Below, piece by piece: positions 12,816 through 23,922 of a DNA stretch of 64,000 nt; position 1 is the stretch's first letter; the number at the start of each line of letters is the position of its first letter. The notes beneath the pieces were generated by a model. The model did no database searches. It was given only the letters and a program-made list of their open reading frames with translations, and was not told the DNA's origin. This DNA comes from Taenia hydatigena. Taxonomy: Eukaryota; Platyhelminthes; Cestoda; Cyclophyllidea; Taeniidae. The stretch lies in assembly GCA_036345935.2 (NCBI GenBank), contig JADWOT020000008.1:716652-780651 (forward strand), given 5' to 3'. A program made the translations under genes and the position numbers.

Positions 12816-13262
12816 GTGAATTTGTCCCTACAAAGCTTTTATTTTGACACTGACATCAATGAAGCTCAGGATTTCTCCTACCGCGACACACCAGTAAAAA
12901 TTGGTCGAATTTTAAACATCGTCCTGGCACTCAGAGTAACCAAAAGGGGTAACAAAATTATTTTACAGCAAAGAACAAGGAAATGTAGGGGACATCATTT
13001 GCGACGATGGTGTTGCTACCGCGGATGTAACGGCAGTAGTAAGAGCAGCGATATAGTAACGAAATCGACAACGGAAGGAGAACCCAAGCTAAGGCGTGTG
13101 CTGCAGGCAGCGGCAAAGGAGTATGAGGTAGAAGGAAGCACGCAGCCTTCTGATCTGGAGTCTGATGAGCCAACATTAATCCATAGAGTCACACCACAAA
13201 GAACGATGTGCTTCAACACAGAATCATCACGCAGAGCGCTGTGCAACCTGCATTCGAATTAG
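12816..13262 (+). CDS. Possible coding segment, 148 codons, strand uncertain
   Basis: The plus-strand frame is open for 148 codons and contains a hydrophilic stretch with TTEGEPKLRRVLQAAAKEYE. The start is GTG, so an exon rather than a whole gene is more likely. Overlapping it on the minus strand, 13016-13246 is also open and ends in Ser/Ala-rich sequence followed by the hydrophobic tail FVTISLLLLLPLHPR. That resembles a GPI-attachment signal and the C-terminus of the mucin-like pseudogene at 26.7 kb. I cannot decide which strand, if either, is coding. Confidence 0.25.
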   Translation: MNLSLQSFYFDTDINEAQDFSYRDTPVKIGRILNIVLALRVTKRGNKIILQQRTRKCRGHHLRRWCCYRGCNGSSKSSDIVTKSTTEGEPKLRRVLQAAAKEYEVEGSTQPSDLESDEPTLIHRVTPQRTMCFNTESSRRALCNLHSN

Positions 13263-13767
13263 CAGCAGCACCTGCGACAGATTGAGGGACCTCAATTTCC
13301 TTGGACATGGTCTATCCTAAGGGATACCCTACTGTGCATTAATAGCCAACTTTCGTTTGTTTTATCAATTTCGTTGTAGTCTAACTCTTGCTGCATTTGT
13401 CACGGCCATGATACCGCTTTATTTTAGCCAAAATGGAAAACCGGTTATTTAAAAAACACTACATTGAGCATCGTCTCGTTTCAAATTAGTTGTAACTTAG
13501 TCCAGCGAATCGTTGACCTATAAAATTGCAATCAAAGCTGATATATTTAGGAGAATGGATTTGTGACAGAAATAACCGCTTTCAACATAAGTGTTTTGCA
13601 TTAATAAACCTTAACTAACCTTACATCAAGTAATTTCAGTCCTCCTTTAGTTCAGTTTTCATTTACAAATCCAACTACATTCGTAAAATATGTACATTTA
13701 TAAGCTGTCAGGCGAGAATATCCATGTGGTACTCTCAAACCAGAAGAGCTAATTGGCCTTTTCAACT

Positions 13768-13974
13768 TTACTTTGCCTTTGTGCTAAGGCATTGATAACA
13801 TTTAAGCACTAGAGCTAAGTCCGACTCCATTATGACAAATTCCATGAGCCTTTTCCTATTCTCTGTAAGCACTTTAAAGATTACCTTTATTGGCTTTACA
13901 TGTGTAAGCCATCCCAAACATTTTGAAATGTGTAAAATTATGCCATCCAAGCTTTGTTCGGTCACATTTTGGCA
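13768..13974 (-). CDS. Possible exon, unknown product
   Basis: The minus-strand frame is open from an in-frame TAG at 13975-13977 to the stop at 13768. The translation reads NVTEQSLDGIILHISKC, then KVIFKVLTENRKRLMEFVI and ESDLALVLKCYQCLSTKAK. It is mixed and helix-prone, without low complexity. No ATG start fits the 5' end. I do not recognise the family. Confidence 0.25.
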   Translation of the reverse strand, partial: CQNVTEQSLDGIILHISKCLGWLTHVKPIKVIFKVLTENRKRLMEFVIMESDLALVLKCYQCLSTKAK

Positions 13975-14328
13975 CTATTTTGTCAATTTGCTACTAATAA
14001 TGATGTTAATATGGCATTTTATACTTATTCCTACTTGGTACACGCATCTCAATTTGACTTAACCTTCAAGGAACCAGGCTGTTATATATATTTTTCGTCG
14101 CTGCACGCATACTCAACAAAAATGTCCAGAAACAAATTCAAACCTTTAACAAGGCTGCTCTTGAATCCAACTCTCTTTGAACTCGAAGTACAGGATTTTG
14201 TATAATTTTGCATTTTAGTCGCTCTCGTGTCTCAGTAATGCTAGTGCTTTTAGTAAGGAACGACGTCATAAAGAATTGCATTAACTGTTTTGAGGACTGC
14301 ATGGGGAGAAACTCCTTTCGCTACCCCT

Positions 14329-14619
14329 TCACGTACATTTCATCTTTATTTTTATTGTCAAAGCCCATTTGTATTTTGCCGATGTAGATTTACACTCCCC
14401 ATTCTGCGCCGATACAAAAATAGCAACCACATTGGATCCCCATTCTAGGATTTTATGAGCCTTTGAATCAGAACTCTGGATTTTTTGTGATATGCTCATT
14501 ATCCGCGAGGTTGACTTTAAGTTTACTTGATCATTAGGGGACAAGCGCACAACCACCTTTGTTATCAGACTGGCCTCCGCAACATCCACGCAGCAGAGCG
14601 TTCCCTTGCACAGATCACG
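14329..14619 (-). CDS. Possible exon, unknown product
   Basis: The frame is open for 97 codons on the minus strand between stops. It includes CCVDVAEASLITKVVVRL, a polar middle (QKIQSSDSKAHKILEWG) and VVAIFVSAQNGECKSTSAK. Composition is protein-like, and the segment lies just downstream, on the same strand, of repeat copy A with its tRNA unit. No domain is recognised. A chance open frame is possible. Confidence 0.25.
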   Translation of the reverse strand, partial: RDLCKGTLCCVDVAEASLITKVVVRLSPNDQVNLKSTSRIMSISQKIQSSDSKAHKILEWGSNVVAIFVSAQNGECKSTSAKYKWALTIKIKMKCT

Positions 14620-14640
14620 TTAATTGGATGTAGAGCCGAA

Positions 14641-15105
14641 GAGAAGTGGCAGTTAAACATTTCGTGGACGTATAATTATAGGCCAGGTAAGCAAAGCATC
14701 GATGCGAGGTGCAGCTAAACCCGACGGAGCAAATAAATGGTCAAATGGCGAAGCGGAACTTTGATCTACAGATCTCTGAGTTCCAAACTCAGCACACTTC
14801 CACTGCGCCACTCTACCTGCATTGTCCGCGAATCTTAAATTATTTTATCTCTTACCTGCATTTTGGCACCAGCAACACGCCAGGCCACATTGGTAAGCTT
14901 CAGCAGTCACATAAGGTCGAGGTGTGTGTGCGCGCATTTGAACAATTACTAGTTGGCTGAGTGACGTATAGACAGTGATGCAGCGGAAGTAGAGGTGGAT
15001 GTGGATGTCGAGGAAGGAGAGGAAAGATGGAATACGAGGTAGGTATGCTCACGCGGTACTGTGGTACTGTGCAGCACAATGCGGCTTACAAACTTTAGAC
15101 TGTAG
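14641..15105 (-). repeat. Composite tRNA-derived dispersed repeat, copy A
   Basis: Read on the minus strand, three blocks follow one another. The first is a pyrimidine-rich block starting near GTGCTGCAC (15090), with CTCCTTCCTCGACATCCACA-type sequence. The second is an initiator-Met-like tRNA unit (14746-14817). The third is a tail with TCGCATCGATGC, GCTTACCTGGC and CTGCCACTTC. The same blocks occur in the same order at 40180-40580, with many substitutions, which proves a repeat family. In a usual SINE the tRNA part is the 5' head; here about 270 bases of conserved sequence precede it. Confidence 0.75.
14746..14817 (-). tRNA. Initiator-Met-like tRNA unit with TGG in the anticodon loop (probable pseudogene)
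   Basis: The 72-base unit aligns position for position with animal initiator tRNA-Met. It has the A box TGGCGCAGTGGAAG, then GTGCTGAG and a seven-base loop TTTGGAA closed by CTCAG, then AGATC, a T-loop of the initiator type (ATCAAAG in place of ATCGAAA), and a 3' strand. The acceptor strands GGTAGAG and CTTCGCC still pair at six of seven positions, counting wobbles. The anticodon position reads TGG (Pro) instead of CAT. The T stem is partly broken. It sits inside a dispersed repeat, so I regard it as a SINE-type unit, not a working tRNA. Confidence 0.65.
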
Positions 15106-15199
15106 GACTGACGCGCTAACAAACTACGTAAAAATATTTCGGATAGCTTTACTTTAATCGTTGCTCCCGTTAGCATGTTATGAGGCATGTTCGCTCTCC

Positions 15200-18100
15200 A
15201 CCGTTTCAGCCTTGATTCTGCGTGTGAGTTGATGGGTTCTTTGATGCACCCAATGGGGTGGTGTTGGAGTAAGGAAAACGTTATACCAAGGCTTTCACTT
15301 TAAATAAGAAAACTGAAGGATTCCGTAAGGGACCGCCAATCAAAAACTAAGCTACCGACGGGACCTAGATGTAATTCACTTAATCCAGCTAAGGACGCAA
15401 GGCCACAAAACGGTTTGGAGAAACATGTACGGGAAATCGCGCAATAAACGCCACTTTCCACGTCCTGGATTATCACTCGAGGCACAATCCATGGATGGCC
15501 GCAAAGACTGAGAATACATTATATTCAGTTCACAACCCTTTAATCCGGTATCAGACCCTTGCATCCGCTTTCATAATCAATGAAATAATTCGTTGTTCAA
15601 AAAATGTTTTCGCCATTCATTTCCAAAATGCTTGCCTAAACTAAGGACAGATGAAAATAAATTCACAGTTTTGCTTGTGTCTTACGCCCCAATGTGGAAA
15701 GAAATGCGGAAAACAATATTTAAAGCCTATGTTTTCGTTGGATTAGTGACAAAATGATACACAGTTAATGGAGAAATGGGGATTCGCTTTGCCACTTGTT
15801 CGTTCAAATCATCGTACGCGGGTTCAGACCACAGGTTGTGCTACTTAAATAGCAATAGTAAATTATTTTCTTGTCCATTAATATGCTCGCCGTCTGTAGG
15901 TAAGGAGGCATGCGAAGAACCATGATATCGATATCCTCTCAGTGGATGTCTTCCATTCTACGAAGTGCAGGCGAATTGGGTGGCAAATGGTCGTTCGTTC
16001 AAGGTGGTGGGCACTTCTTAGGCTGTGATTACAAAGGAAGCACTTGGGAATTAATCACCCATTTTTTTTCCAAGCAAACCTAGTTTTGTTGCCGCTATTT
16101 TCTACGATGGTACAGAATGTGCACTGGGTTTCTTTGCGCTAGTCGCAACTGCCTAAGTATTTTACGATTTAACAATTCTTTTATTTTTGCCGACAGGTAA
16201 CGCGCAGTGATTTAATAATCTGCAGATAATGTATGCAGGTACTTTAGCCTCTGTTAATTGACTCGCAATCTGCAGCATGGCACAAAGGCCATGTCAATAA
16301 TTTTCCACTTTTTATTCACCAGCGTTGTGTGTTCCTCCATAAGACTTTCAAGACAATTCAGGCTGCAAAATCGCGATAATCAAGCTCGTATAATCCAAAA
16401 GTAAGGCTGTTCCCCAACTCGCGGTGATTCGACTTTCCTATTCTTGTCAATTATGCCTAATAAATCCGCACCATGCGAGCATTCAATTGATTCCCCAGAA
16501 CCAAGTATAACACCTGGTTTCAATTTAAATTGGTTTGGAAAAGTCAAGTTCCCCTATTCTTTAGTCAAGGCATAGCTTGATAGCCTTAACCGCTATGCAC
16601 CTCGTGTATGCGTGACAAGTGGCTGTGAATAGTACCCCTAGAAAAAAGGTGATGATTTTACTTGAAATAGTTTAAAGATGTCCCTCGGCAATTTTAATAT
16701 CCATCACATTTATCCCCACACTTAATAATTATTGTTATCATGGCTTATCACAAGAAGGCTATCTTTTCTTAAATGCTTGCAAAGACTTTTATTCGCACTA
16801 AAAACTTGAAAATCGATTTAAGCATCAGTAAATCTACCTTTACATGCCGCTGAACTGAAATGTCTGTTCAAATTGCGGAAAAATGGCTATTAATGGGGTT
16901 CATTCACCAGAATAACCATCGGTGAAAGACGGTAACCACGGCCAAGTGGATCGTCGTGCTACAGACAACGCCGTGGTAGAATATTTGCTGCATTCACCAC
17001 TAAACCATTCCTGCCATCACTAAGTTTTTTTAGTGAGTGATTATCGCAATCCAAATCTGAGACCCTACAAGCATGCTAAACATTGTGTTTGTACATTAGA
17101 GAACACAGTCTCGGGAGGTCAGCTGCGAGGGAGCTGCATTTAACTTCCATTGGCAGTGTCCAATTCCTTGTTAGTCTTCAGCATTGCGCTCCTGTCTATT
17201 TTTTTGTCCACGAAAGGTAGAATTTTTAGTCCTTTCGTTTTTATTTTTCTACTAACTAGGTCGGGTAATTAAGGAGCAAATCATTTGTGAATAAGATAAC
17301 AATTGTAAACATAAGAATTTTGGTAGACTTTCAGATGTTTATGAAAAACTAATTGCCGGTTCGTTCCCTTAAATATCAAATGTCTCAAGCACCAGTCTGA
17401 GAACAAACTGACGAAGTGCTTAGTGTTATTTGTGTTAACAAATCACTGGATGATTGTGTTGAGATAGTCGCGCAATCTGCACCATGCATAATTAGACCTA
17501 ATTCATCAAGTGAATCTCGAACTGTGGCCCAATGGGTGCATTGGATCAAAGGCCGCTAATAGATGCTTTGTGTTCAAAAATCATATGAACGGATATCCAT
17601 CAATAATCCACCAAAACGAGCGGAAATTGCAGACAATGACCTAATTCAAACGTTTTAGCTCGTGTAACCTGGTCACGAACGTTGCCCGCCGGTTGGAGAT
17701 TGATTAGTCCGACCTCATATAACTGACATGCTATTCTTCAAGGGTGAAAAACGGAGGATGGTGATCGGGCCTCATTGGTGGATTTCACCTTCGTCAAGCA
17801 ACATTACGGGCATTTCTTAATAGGCTTGGCAGAGAGAAAATAGCTTTAGTCCCAATGGATCAATACAGTCGATAAGACCTGCTGTGTACCAGTTGCGTAC
17901 CGGCTATCTGCCCAGTCGGTTGGTTCACTCACTAATTCACTTGACCCAAGGCGAGTTGGACTGCGAATGAATACACGGCTTGGTGAGTGGAAAATAATTT
18001 CAGCGTAGGGCAGTTGATTGTTGCATATATATGCCGATAACGCATCGCCAGATTAGAAGGTATTGCAGACCGGTCTGCGGGCAACTTATATCATTAACAA

Positions 18101-18960
18101 TCTTTTGTTGCATAAAGAATTCTTGTCCATTTATTTTATTGTGCATGAGAGTTAAGCCATTCCCATGACCGCTTCATGCCCGCCGGGTAAACAATCGTTA
18201 AGTTTAGAGACAATCAGCTGACACTGTAAGTGAATATGGCTGAGAAGGACATCGTTGAACGTTATGAAGGATTTGTGCACAAGAGAAATCTAGCATTAGT
18301 CTGGCCAACTTGCCGAGCATGTCGTATTCGCAAGGTAGAGCATTGACAATTTAGGGTCGTGGCATATTTGAGAATATTTCACTAGAAGAGTAGAGCATGG
18401 CAACGCTAACCGGATTACAATGTAGCGGTCCATAATCATTTCATTTGAAGAGCGGTCTCCAATTAGCAAGGCGGCATCCGTCAGTCAAACACAACACAGC
18501 ATTAGTCAAGATGGCCTACTTTTGCGACATCAGCGAGAGCATCGTCAACGCTGCCACACGAGACAGCCTTCTAGGCTGCGCTCATCCAGCATTTCCACCA
18601 GCGCACTTCGCCGAAGCGTTCCTGCTAACTTAGAAGAGCACATCAGCAAAAAGGCCGCGTGAAAAGTTGATTGAATTGAAAGTGTTGCTTCTTCAATTAA
18701 TCCTCATCAAACAATCATCACACTCATCTATTAGCCACTCTGCCCATCGCTGTTTCACATTATTTTGATTAAGGTAGGCATCTCGTGGTGGAGTAGGGAG
18801 ATACCTGAATGCCCAAACGGTGACCGACCCAAAGGTCAGCATCAGAAAAGAATATCAAGGAACATCGGTACCTTCTCCTTTACATGCACGATGATGCAAG
18901 CAAATCGCCTAGGTGGAAAGCAAAAGCGAGTGATGGCTGCTCTTGCGAAAACATCAGCAA
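15200..18960. other. Long non-coding stretch
   Basis: Only short frames without protein character are seen. Near 16934-16976 an 8-bp inverted pair ACCACGGC/GCCGTGGT encloses 27 bases, and near 17015-17043 there is a small hairpin around a T tract. Neither has a recognisable function. Confidence 0.4.
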
Positions 18961-19084
18961 AGGATGGCGCCTAAAGCGCGCATTAGTCGACATTGGAGGC
19001 CACCACGCGGCACGTGCAACTAATTGATTCACACGTGTCAGGCTCAAAGAGGTCAAGCACACAGTTAGCCTCCAGACATGCTTC

Positions 19085-20330
19085 GCTGCGTGTTATTTTG
19101 TCAGTGCTTCCCTCCCCCTTCGGTTCCTCTCTGCCTCCGGTCTCCTTTATCCTCCGCTTCCGTCGTCTCCATCGGCTCGTCATTCCCAATCTCCCAACCC
19201 GCCGTTCTCGGGACCTCAAAGGACCACAACAGATAAATGTGGTAGAAATTTGGGGTAGGTTTTGCTACCAATCCCTCGCCCTTTCTTTATGCTATCTTTT
19301 TTCTCTTTTGCTAAATTTGCGTGCGTCATTTTGATAATATCGCATCTGATATCCAGTGTAAAGCACTAAGAAAAAGAAAGTTGTGTTCGACCATTTTAAG
19401 TGTTTTGTTAAAAATGAATATGAACCCCTCTACCAAGTCGATTTCTTCGTATTTAGCTTAGCGGATCTTCCTAGGCTGCCCAATTCCAATCCTCCTTTCT
19501 CATTTCCATAGATTCGCATCCCATCGCCTCTATCTAGGCCACCCCTTTATCTCTCAGCCAATGAGGTGTTTCGTTACGCATACGGAAGAAATACATGTGC
19601 TGCTGGTATCTGTTGTGATAAGAGGCAATGATTCGTCCAAGCGTAGGATTTCGAGCACGCACCAATTTGCCCCATATCCATGTCTAATTGTGAAAGCGCT
19701 GTAGCACGATACTCAAGACCATGCCGAACTAGATTAGACTAGTTTTCACCGTAACACCACAGAGTGGATAAGTCACCTGAGATAGAATATGGCAGGCTTG
19801 GACAAATTTGAAAAGATGCAAGTTAACGCTACCTCATCTTCAGAGGAGCCTTCATGCGTTACCATTCAAGTCAACCACAGCATCTTATTTGGTCCGCCTA
19901 GTTGACCAGGCACAACTCCATGCCATGTGAAATGAGGCCTTCCCTTTCTTCTTTTCAGATATTATGGATCATAGTGTGCGCGCAAGAACTGGGTCTGATG
20001 GCGGTCTCGAATTAAAGGGATAAAGGCGCACTTGTTTACTTCTTTCTTACATCCTACTGCGCTTCATCTTTGGTGAGTGCATCATGGTCCGCCAAGTACT
20101 CTTCGTGCATTCAGCTCACGCGAAGGGAAGTAGTAGGTAACCGCCTGCATTCCATTTCCTCACTGCTGTCATTCCACTTTAGCCCCATGAGGATCACACC
20201 TTCCTCTGCCTCCCTTACGCATCTCTTGCTTTCACCTTCCTAGAACTCAACCTCGGGTCGTCTCCGCCTCCTCCTCTCCCACTTCATTCTCTACCAGCGC
20301 CCTCCTGGTGAATCCACTTTACCCCTCCAC
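19085..20330 (+). other. Three pyrimidine-rich tracts
   Basis: Plus-strand sequence at about 19100-19210, 19480-19560 and 20190-20330 is strongly C/T-biased, with repeated CCTCC, CTTCC and TCTCC words but no regular period. The bias removes stops from some frames, which makes chance ORFs such as 18993-19334. Similar tracts lie at 4490-4600, 5340-5760 and in the repeat copies at 15.0 and 40.25 kb, so these may be remnants of the same repeat family. Confidence 0.45.
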
Positions 20331-21791
20331 CAATAGCACCTTTGATTATAACATTAATAAACAAAGTCAAGATTCATAGTCTAGAACATGTTAGCACAGA
20401 CTGGACTGAAGGTGACTAAATCACAATTTACTAAAAGTCTACACTTGTGTCAGCATAGTTTAGCTTGGATTGGCAAATACTTTTCGTTTTCATCTTTTTA
20501 CTGTCTAGCCTTGGTTTCACCTCCTACTCCAACATTTGCTTTCGCACTGCTCCGACTTCGCAATTTGCAGGTTGGCCGAACTTTTACCTTTCTATCTCAC
20601 TACCAACCCCCTTTTACTTTTTAGAGATTGTCTCAATCAGGCGCCCTAACATGGTGGGCAAGAATGCGTCCTTACCTCTTAAGTCCACCTACACTCTGTT
20701 CACTATGTGCATCGGATTCTGTTTTACTGCCTGTCCTAAGGTTGCAGTTGTGTGTCATTGCTCTCTTCCTATCTTTGTCATTTTAGAGGGTTAAAATTAA
20801 CAGTGGAATCATGTGTGCGTGGAGATACTTGAGTGCATCCCATTGTCTTTCTCAAACTTGTCCTTTTAGACGACTGGATATACGGTCCCATACTGAACGA
20901 ATTAGACTTTACTTCGGTTGGTCGCTTAATGGTCAACTGGTTTCAACCCGACACATTATTAACAATCCAGCGCCCGCTAACTAACTCACAACCACACATC
21001 TGACCCCATTTCTGCTTCTGTGACTCTCCACATTATTCCTATCTTTTAGATTGAAGCGGAGACTTTGATTTGAGAAAGGGGATGTATCAAAGCGCCTAAC
21101 TTGCGTCGATCGGGCGGGCAAAATTAGGCAGACAAGAGTTAAAAGGAGGCAAAATAGGTAACGCAAGATGTTAACTCGGCGTAAACTTTAATCTCAGGTG
21201 GAGACAATTTGTCTAGTTTATCACTATCATTCTTGATTATTTATTCAGGCACTTAAGAATGGGGTCCTCTAGAAGAAGTGGTGCATTGTAAGCAGCGATA
21301 GGTAGAGAGTTGCAATAGGAGAGTCAGAGTTCTTTACAAACCCGAGAGCATATCGGACGAAGAGGGCCGTCCCATCAGTTGTGCCTTTGATGAGTATCCT
21401 GCCATTGGTAATGTGGTCTCCATATAAGGGCAATTTAATGCAATGAATGTTTATTCACGGCACATCCAATAGGAGTGCGAGAGAAAAGGTGTAGAGTCTC
21501 GAGTCTGATCGGCACCAATCGCTCGTGAGTGTTTTTTAATTTAACGCTTAATGCGTTGTGATTACTGACGCATGGTGTCTGTTATGTCTCGGTCTCGGTT
21601 ACGCGCACTTAATTGATCCCTTTACACCGGATGGATAAGCTGGCCTGGGGGCTGCGCTAGATGTCGTGGTCCTTCTCCTTATACCAAATGCAGATATTTT
21701 GTCTGAGGGCTATTGTACCATTTGTGTAAAAGAGAGTTTCAAGATATCATTGTGACAAATAATGGCTTATGTTTCTCTGTTTGTTTTTAAG

Positions 21792-22029
21792 ATCTTCGTT
21801 TAAACGTTATCTCAAAACGAAAAATATCGCATTGAAGCATTTTCCTCTTTTGAATCAAACATGCATAATAACGCTAACAAATTGCTTTCGTAAATTTTTG
21901 AATGTTGATTATAAATATACTCGCAACCGCATGTTTAAAAGTATTTCAGATATGGTTAGGCTTAAATTTGTGCAGTTCTGTTATTCGTGTAAAATTTTTA
22001 GCGAAACGATCTTAATCTTATGCGGATAA
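21792..22029 (+). CDS. Possible terminal exon, AT-rich codons
   Basis: A long pyrimidine tract ending in TTTTTAAG precedes 21792 and would be a strong 3' splice site. The frame that follows is open for about 79 codons, with SSFKRYLKTKNIALKHFPLL, then CFRKFLNVDYKYTRNRMF and SETILILCG before TAA. An AATAAA lies about 100 bases further on, near 22126, in a good position for a polyadenylation signal. The basic, hydrophobic composition is protein-like. No upstream exon or family was recognised. Confidence 0.35.
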
Positions 22030-23715
22030 AATGATCTGTCAAATTGAAAGTCATCGCTTGATGCATGTATTTTGTCTGTGGGCACATGCTACTCCTTACT
22101 GATCACACTAAAGCTAGGATCTTAAATAAAGAATTTTAAGCTACTAAACGTTACAGGGGAACTGGGAAAACATTGGTCTCTTTGGTACTTGTGATGGTGC
22201 TGAAATGGAGATAAACGTGAATGCGCCTGTTTCTGCTGATGCAGCAGATAAGCTTCGGTGGTAATTGAAGGAAACAGGGTTTGAAATTGAATCTTCTTGT
22301 TTGAAATTCACTCAGGCATGAACATGTATCATTTTGCGAGTGCTTTTGATGCATGTTTGGTTCTTGCCGTCTTCAATGTGGATGCTTAATGAGCAGAACC
22401 CCAGGTATTCTTCTTTCTTGTCTACCCACATCTGCATCGTGCCAGTTGTGTCATTCAAGTTGTTCTACTATTTACTTAGGCATAATCTATCGTGCCTATG
22501 GGATTTAGCACAAGTGCAATTGTACCATTTATAAGCTGGGGCTTGTACACACTCCTTTTCATCGACGGACCGAATCGCCTCCTCCACGATATCAACAAGT
22601 ATGATTTGTAGAGGCATAAGTCGAGATAGTAAGGATTCTGTTGGGAACGGGACGTCGATGTGCAGTCCACACTACCCTTAGACTAGGTGTCGGTCTGCTG
22701 ATTTGATTGGTAGGTTTATCATAGAAATTTATTTCATTCTGGTTCTCCAAGCACGGACGCGTTTTTTGGTTTGAAATCCCCTGACTAACTTGACATGAGA
22801 GCTAGAGCAGTGAATTTTGCCACTGTAAGCGGAAACGAGAGAACACGTGGCGCAGTGCGCCAGCCTAATGCCTTCTCCGGTAAAATTGTTGGAAGTCGGC
22901 TAATTGCGGCACGATACGGTAATTTCCACGTTCATGACATTGTGGACAGAAAGCACCAATCGTTAGTGTGAGCTGAGGGTTTGGATATGCAGAGGCAGAA
23001 ACTCGTCCAAATTGTAAGCCTTTGTAATCATAATACATCTGTTAGCATTGCATTATATGTTGCATTTTTCAGTTACATGATTTGATTAGGCATGTATTCT
23101 CGTCATCAAGTGCAGCCTTAAGTACCCGCGGCAGGTACTGCCGATCGGATAGAAATCACACTTTGGTGACTTACGGCTAACTGCACTTTCGTTAGAGCCA
23201 CTTTTCACCCACCTGCTTATCATGTGGCCCACTCATTTGCACAGATTTTAAGTGAGCATTTGTGACACTACTGGTGCCCATTAATGATTAGCAAGTCCAC
23301 TGCTTGTGTTCATTGGCCTCTAATCATGCACCTGGCTGAGTTTGCTCACTTTCAAACTTGATCGTGTCTCTTGTTTAGCTTTGCATTGAGTCTGCGAACA
23401 ACTTTACAGCGACCTGACATTTCTAAAAGTGCGAGTCTATCACAACATGTGGTCTATTGACTGCTTTATTAATGCGTTTAACTCGAAATATTAATCAGTC
23501 AATCACTAACATCCTCGCTGTCGAATCCTTGACTCCCCCTATGGGTTATTTTCTCCCTTAATTAGTAAAAATACCCATACGACGAAGTCAACTACTGGTA
23601 GATGTGCAGTTTTGGTTTCACGGGTAACGTGGTGGCTAAACCTAGCCAAGATATTTAAGCTGGATGGTGAACAGTTGAGCAACAATATCATGTAAGCTGA
23701 GCAATCTTTGTGTAG

Positions 23716-23922
23716 CAAGCGTCCATGTTCTACTGTAGACGCAAAGCTCGTGCTTCGCAGTCGTTGTGTGATGCATTTTGTCCAAAAGTGTGTGAACTGT
23801 ATCCCGTAGAAAGAAATGGTGAATCTAAGCGCTCACCTCCACTAGATTTTCTCGCCGATTTTTTCATTTCAAACAGAGGGGCACTCGCGATGCTCTGCTG
23901 CCTATTCAAAGATCCTGGTTAA
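23716..23922 (+). CDS. Possible exon, cysteine-containing
   Basis: An acceptor-like sequence, CTTTGTGTAG, ends at 23715. The frame after it is open for about 68 codons and contains MFYCRRKARASQSL, LCDAFCPKVCELYPVE and DFLADFFISNRGALAMLCC. It has six or seven cysteines, and an ATG lies near the start. It could be a small secreted or zinc-binding segment, but no known motif fits. Confidence 0.25.
   Translation, partial: QASMFYCRRKARASQSLCDAFCPKVCELYPVERNGESKRSPPLDFLADFFISNRGALAMLCCLFKDPG

Noticed and set aside
16934..16976. 8-bp stem ACCACGGC/GCCGTGGT, possibly a tRNA fragment with a GGCCAAGTGG box
   Set aside because: No B box follows at a workable distance and one 8-bp stem is expected by chance in 64 kb.
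20981..21166. 61-codon minus-strand frame with a signal-peptide-like start (LFCLLLTLVCLILPA)
   Set aside because: The frame has no ATG upstream of the hydrophobic stretch and no promoter or acceptor that I could support, so chance is likely.
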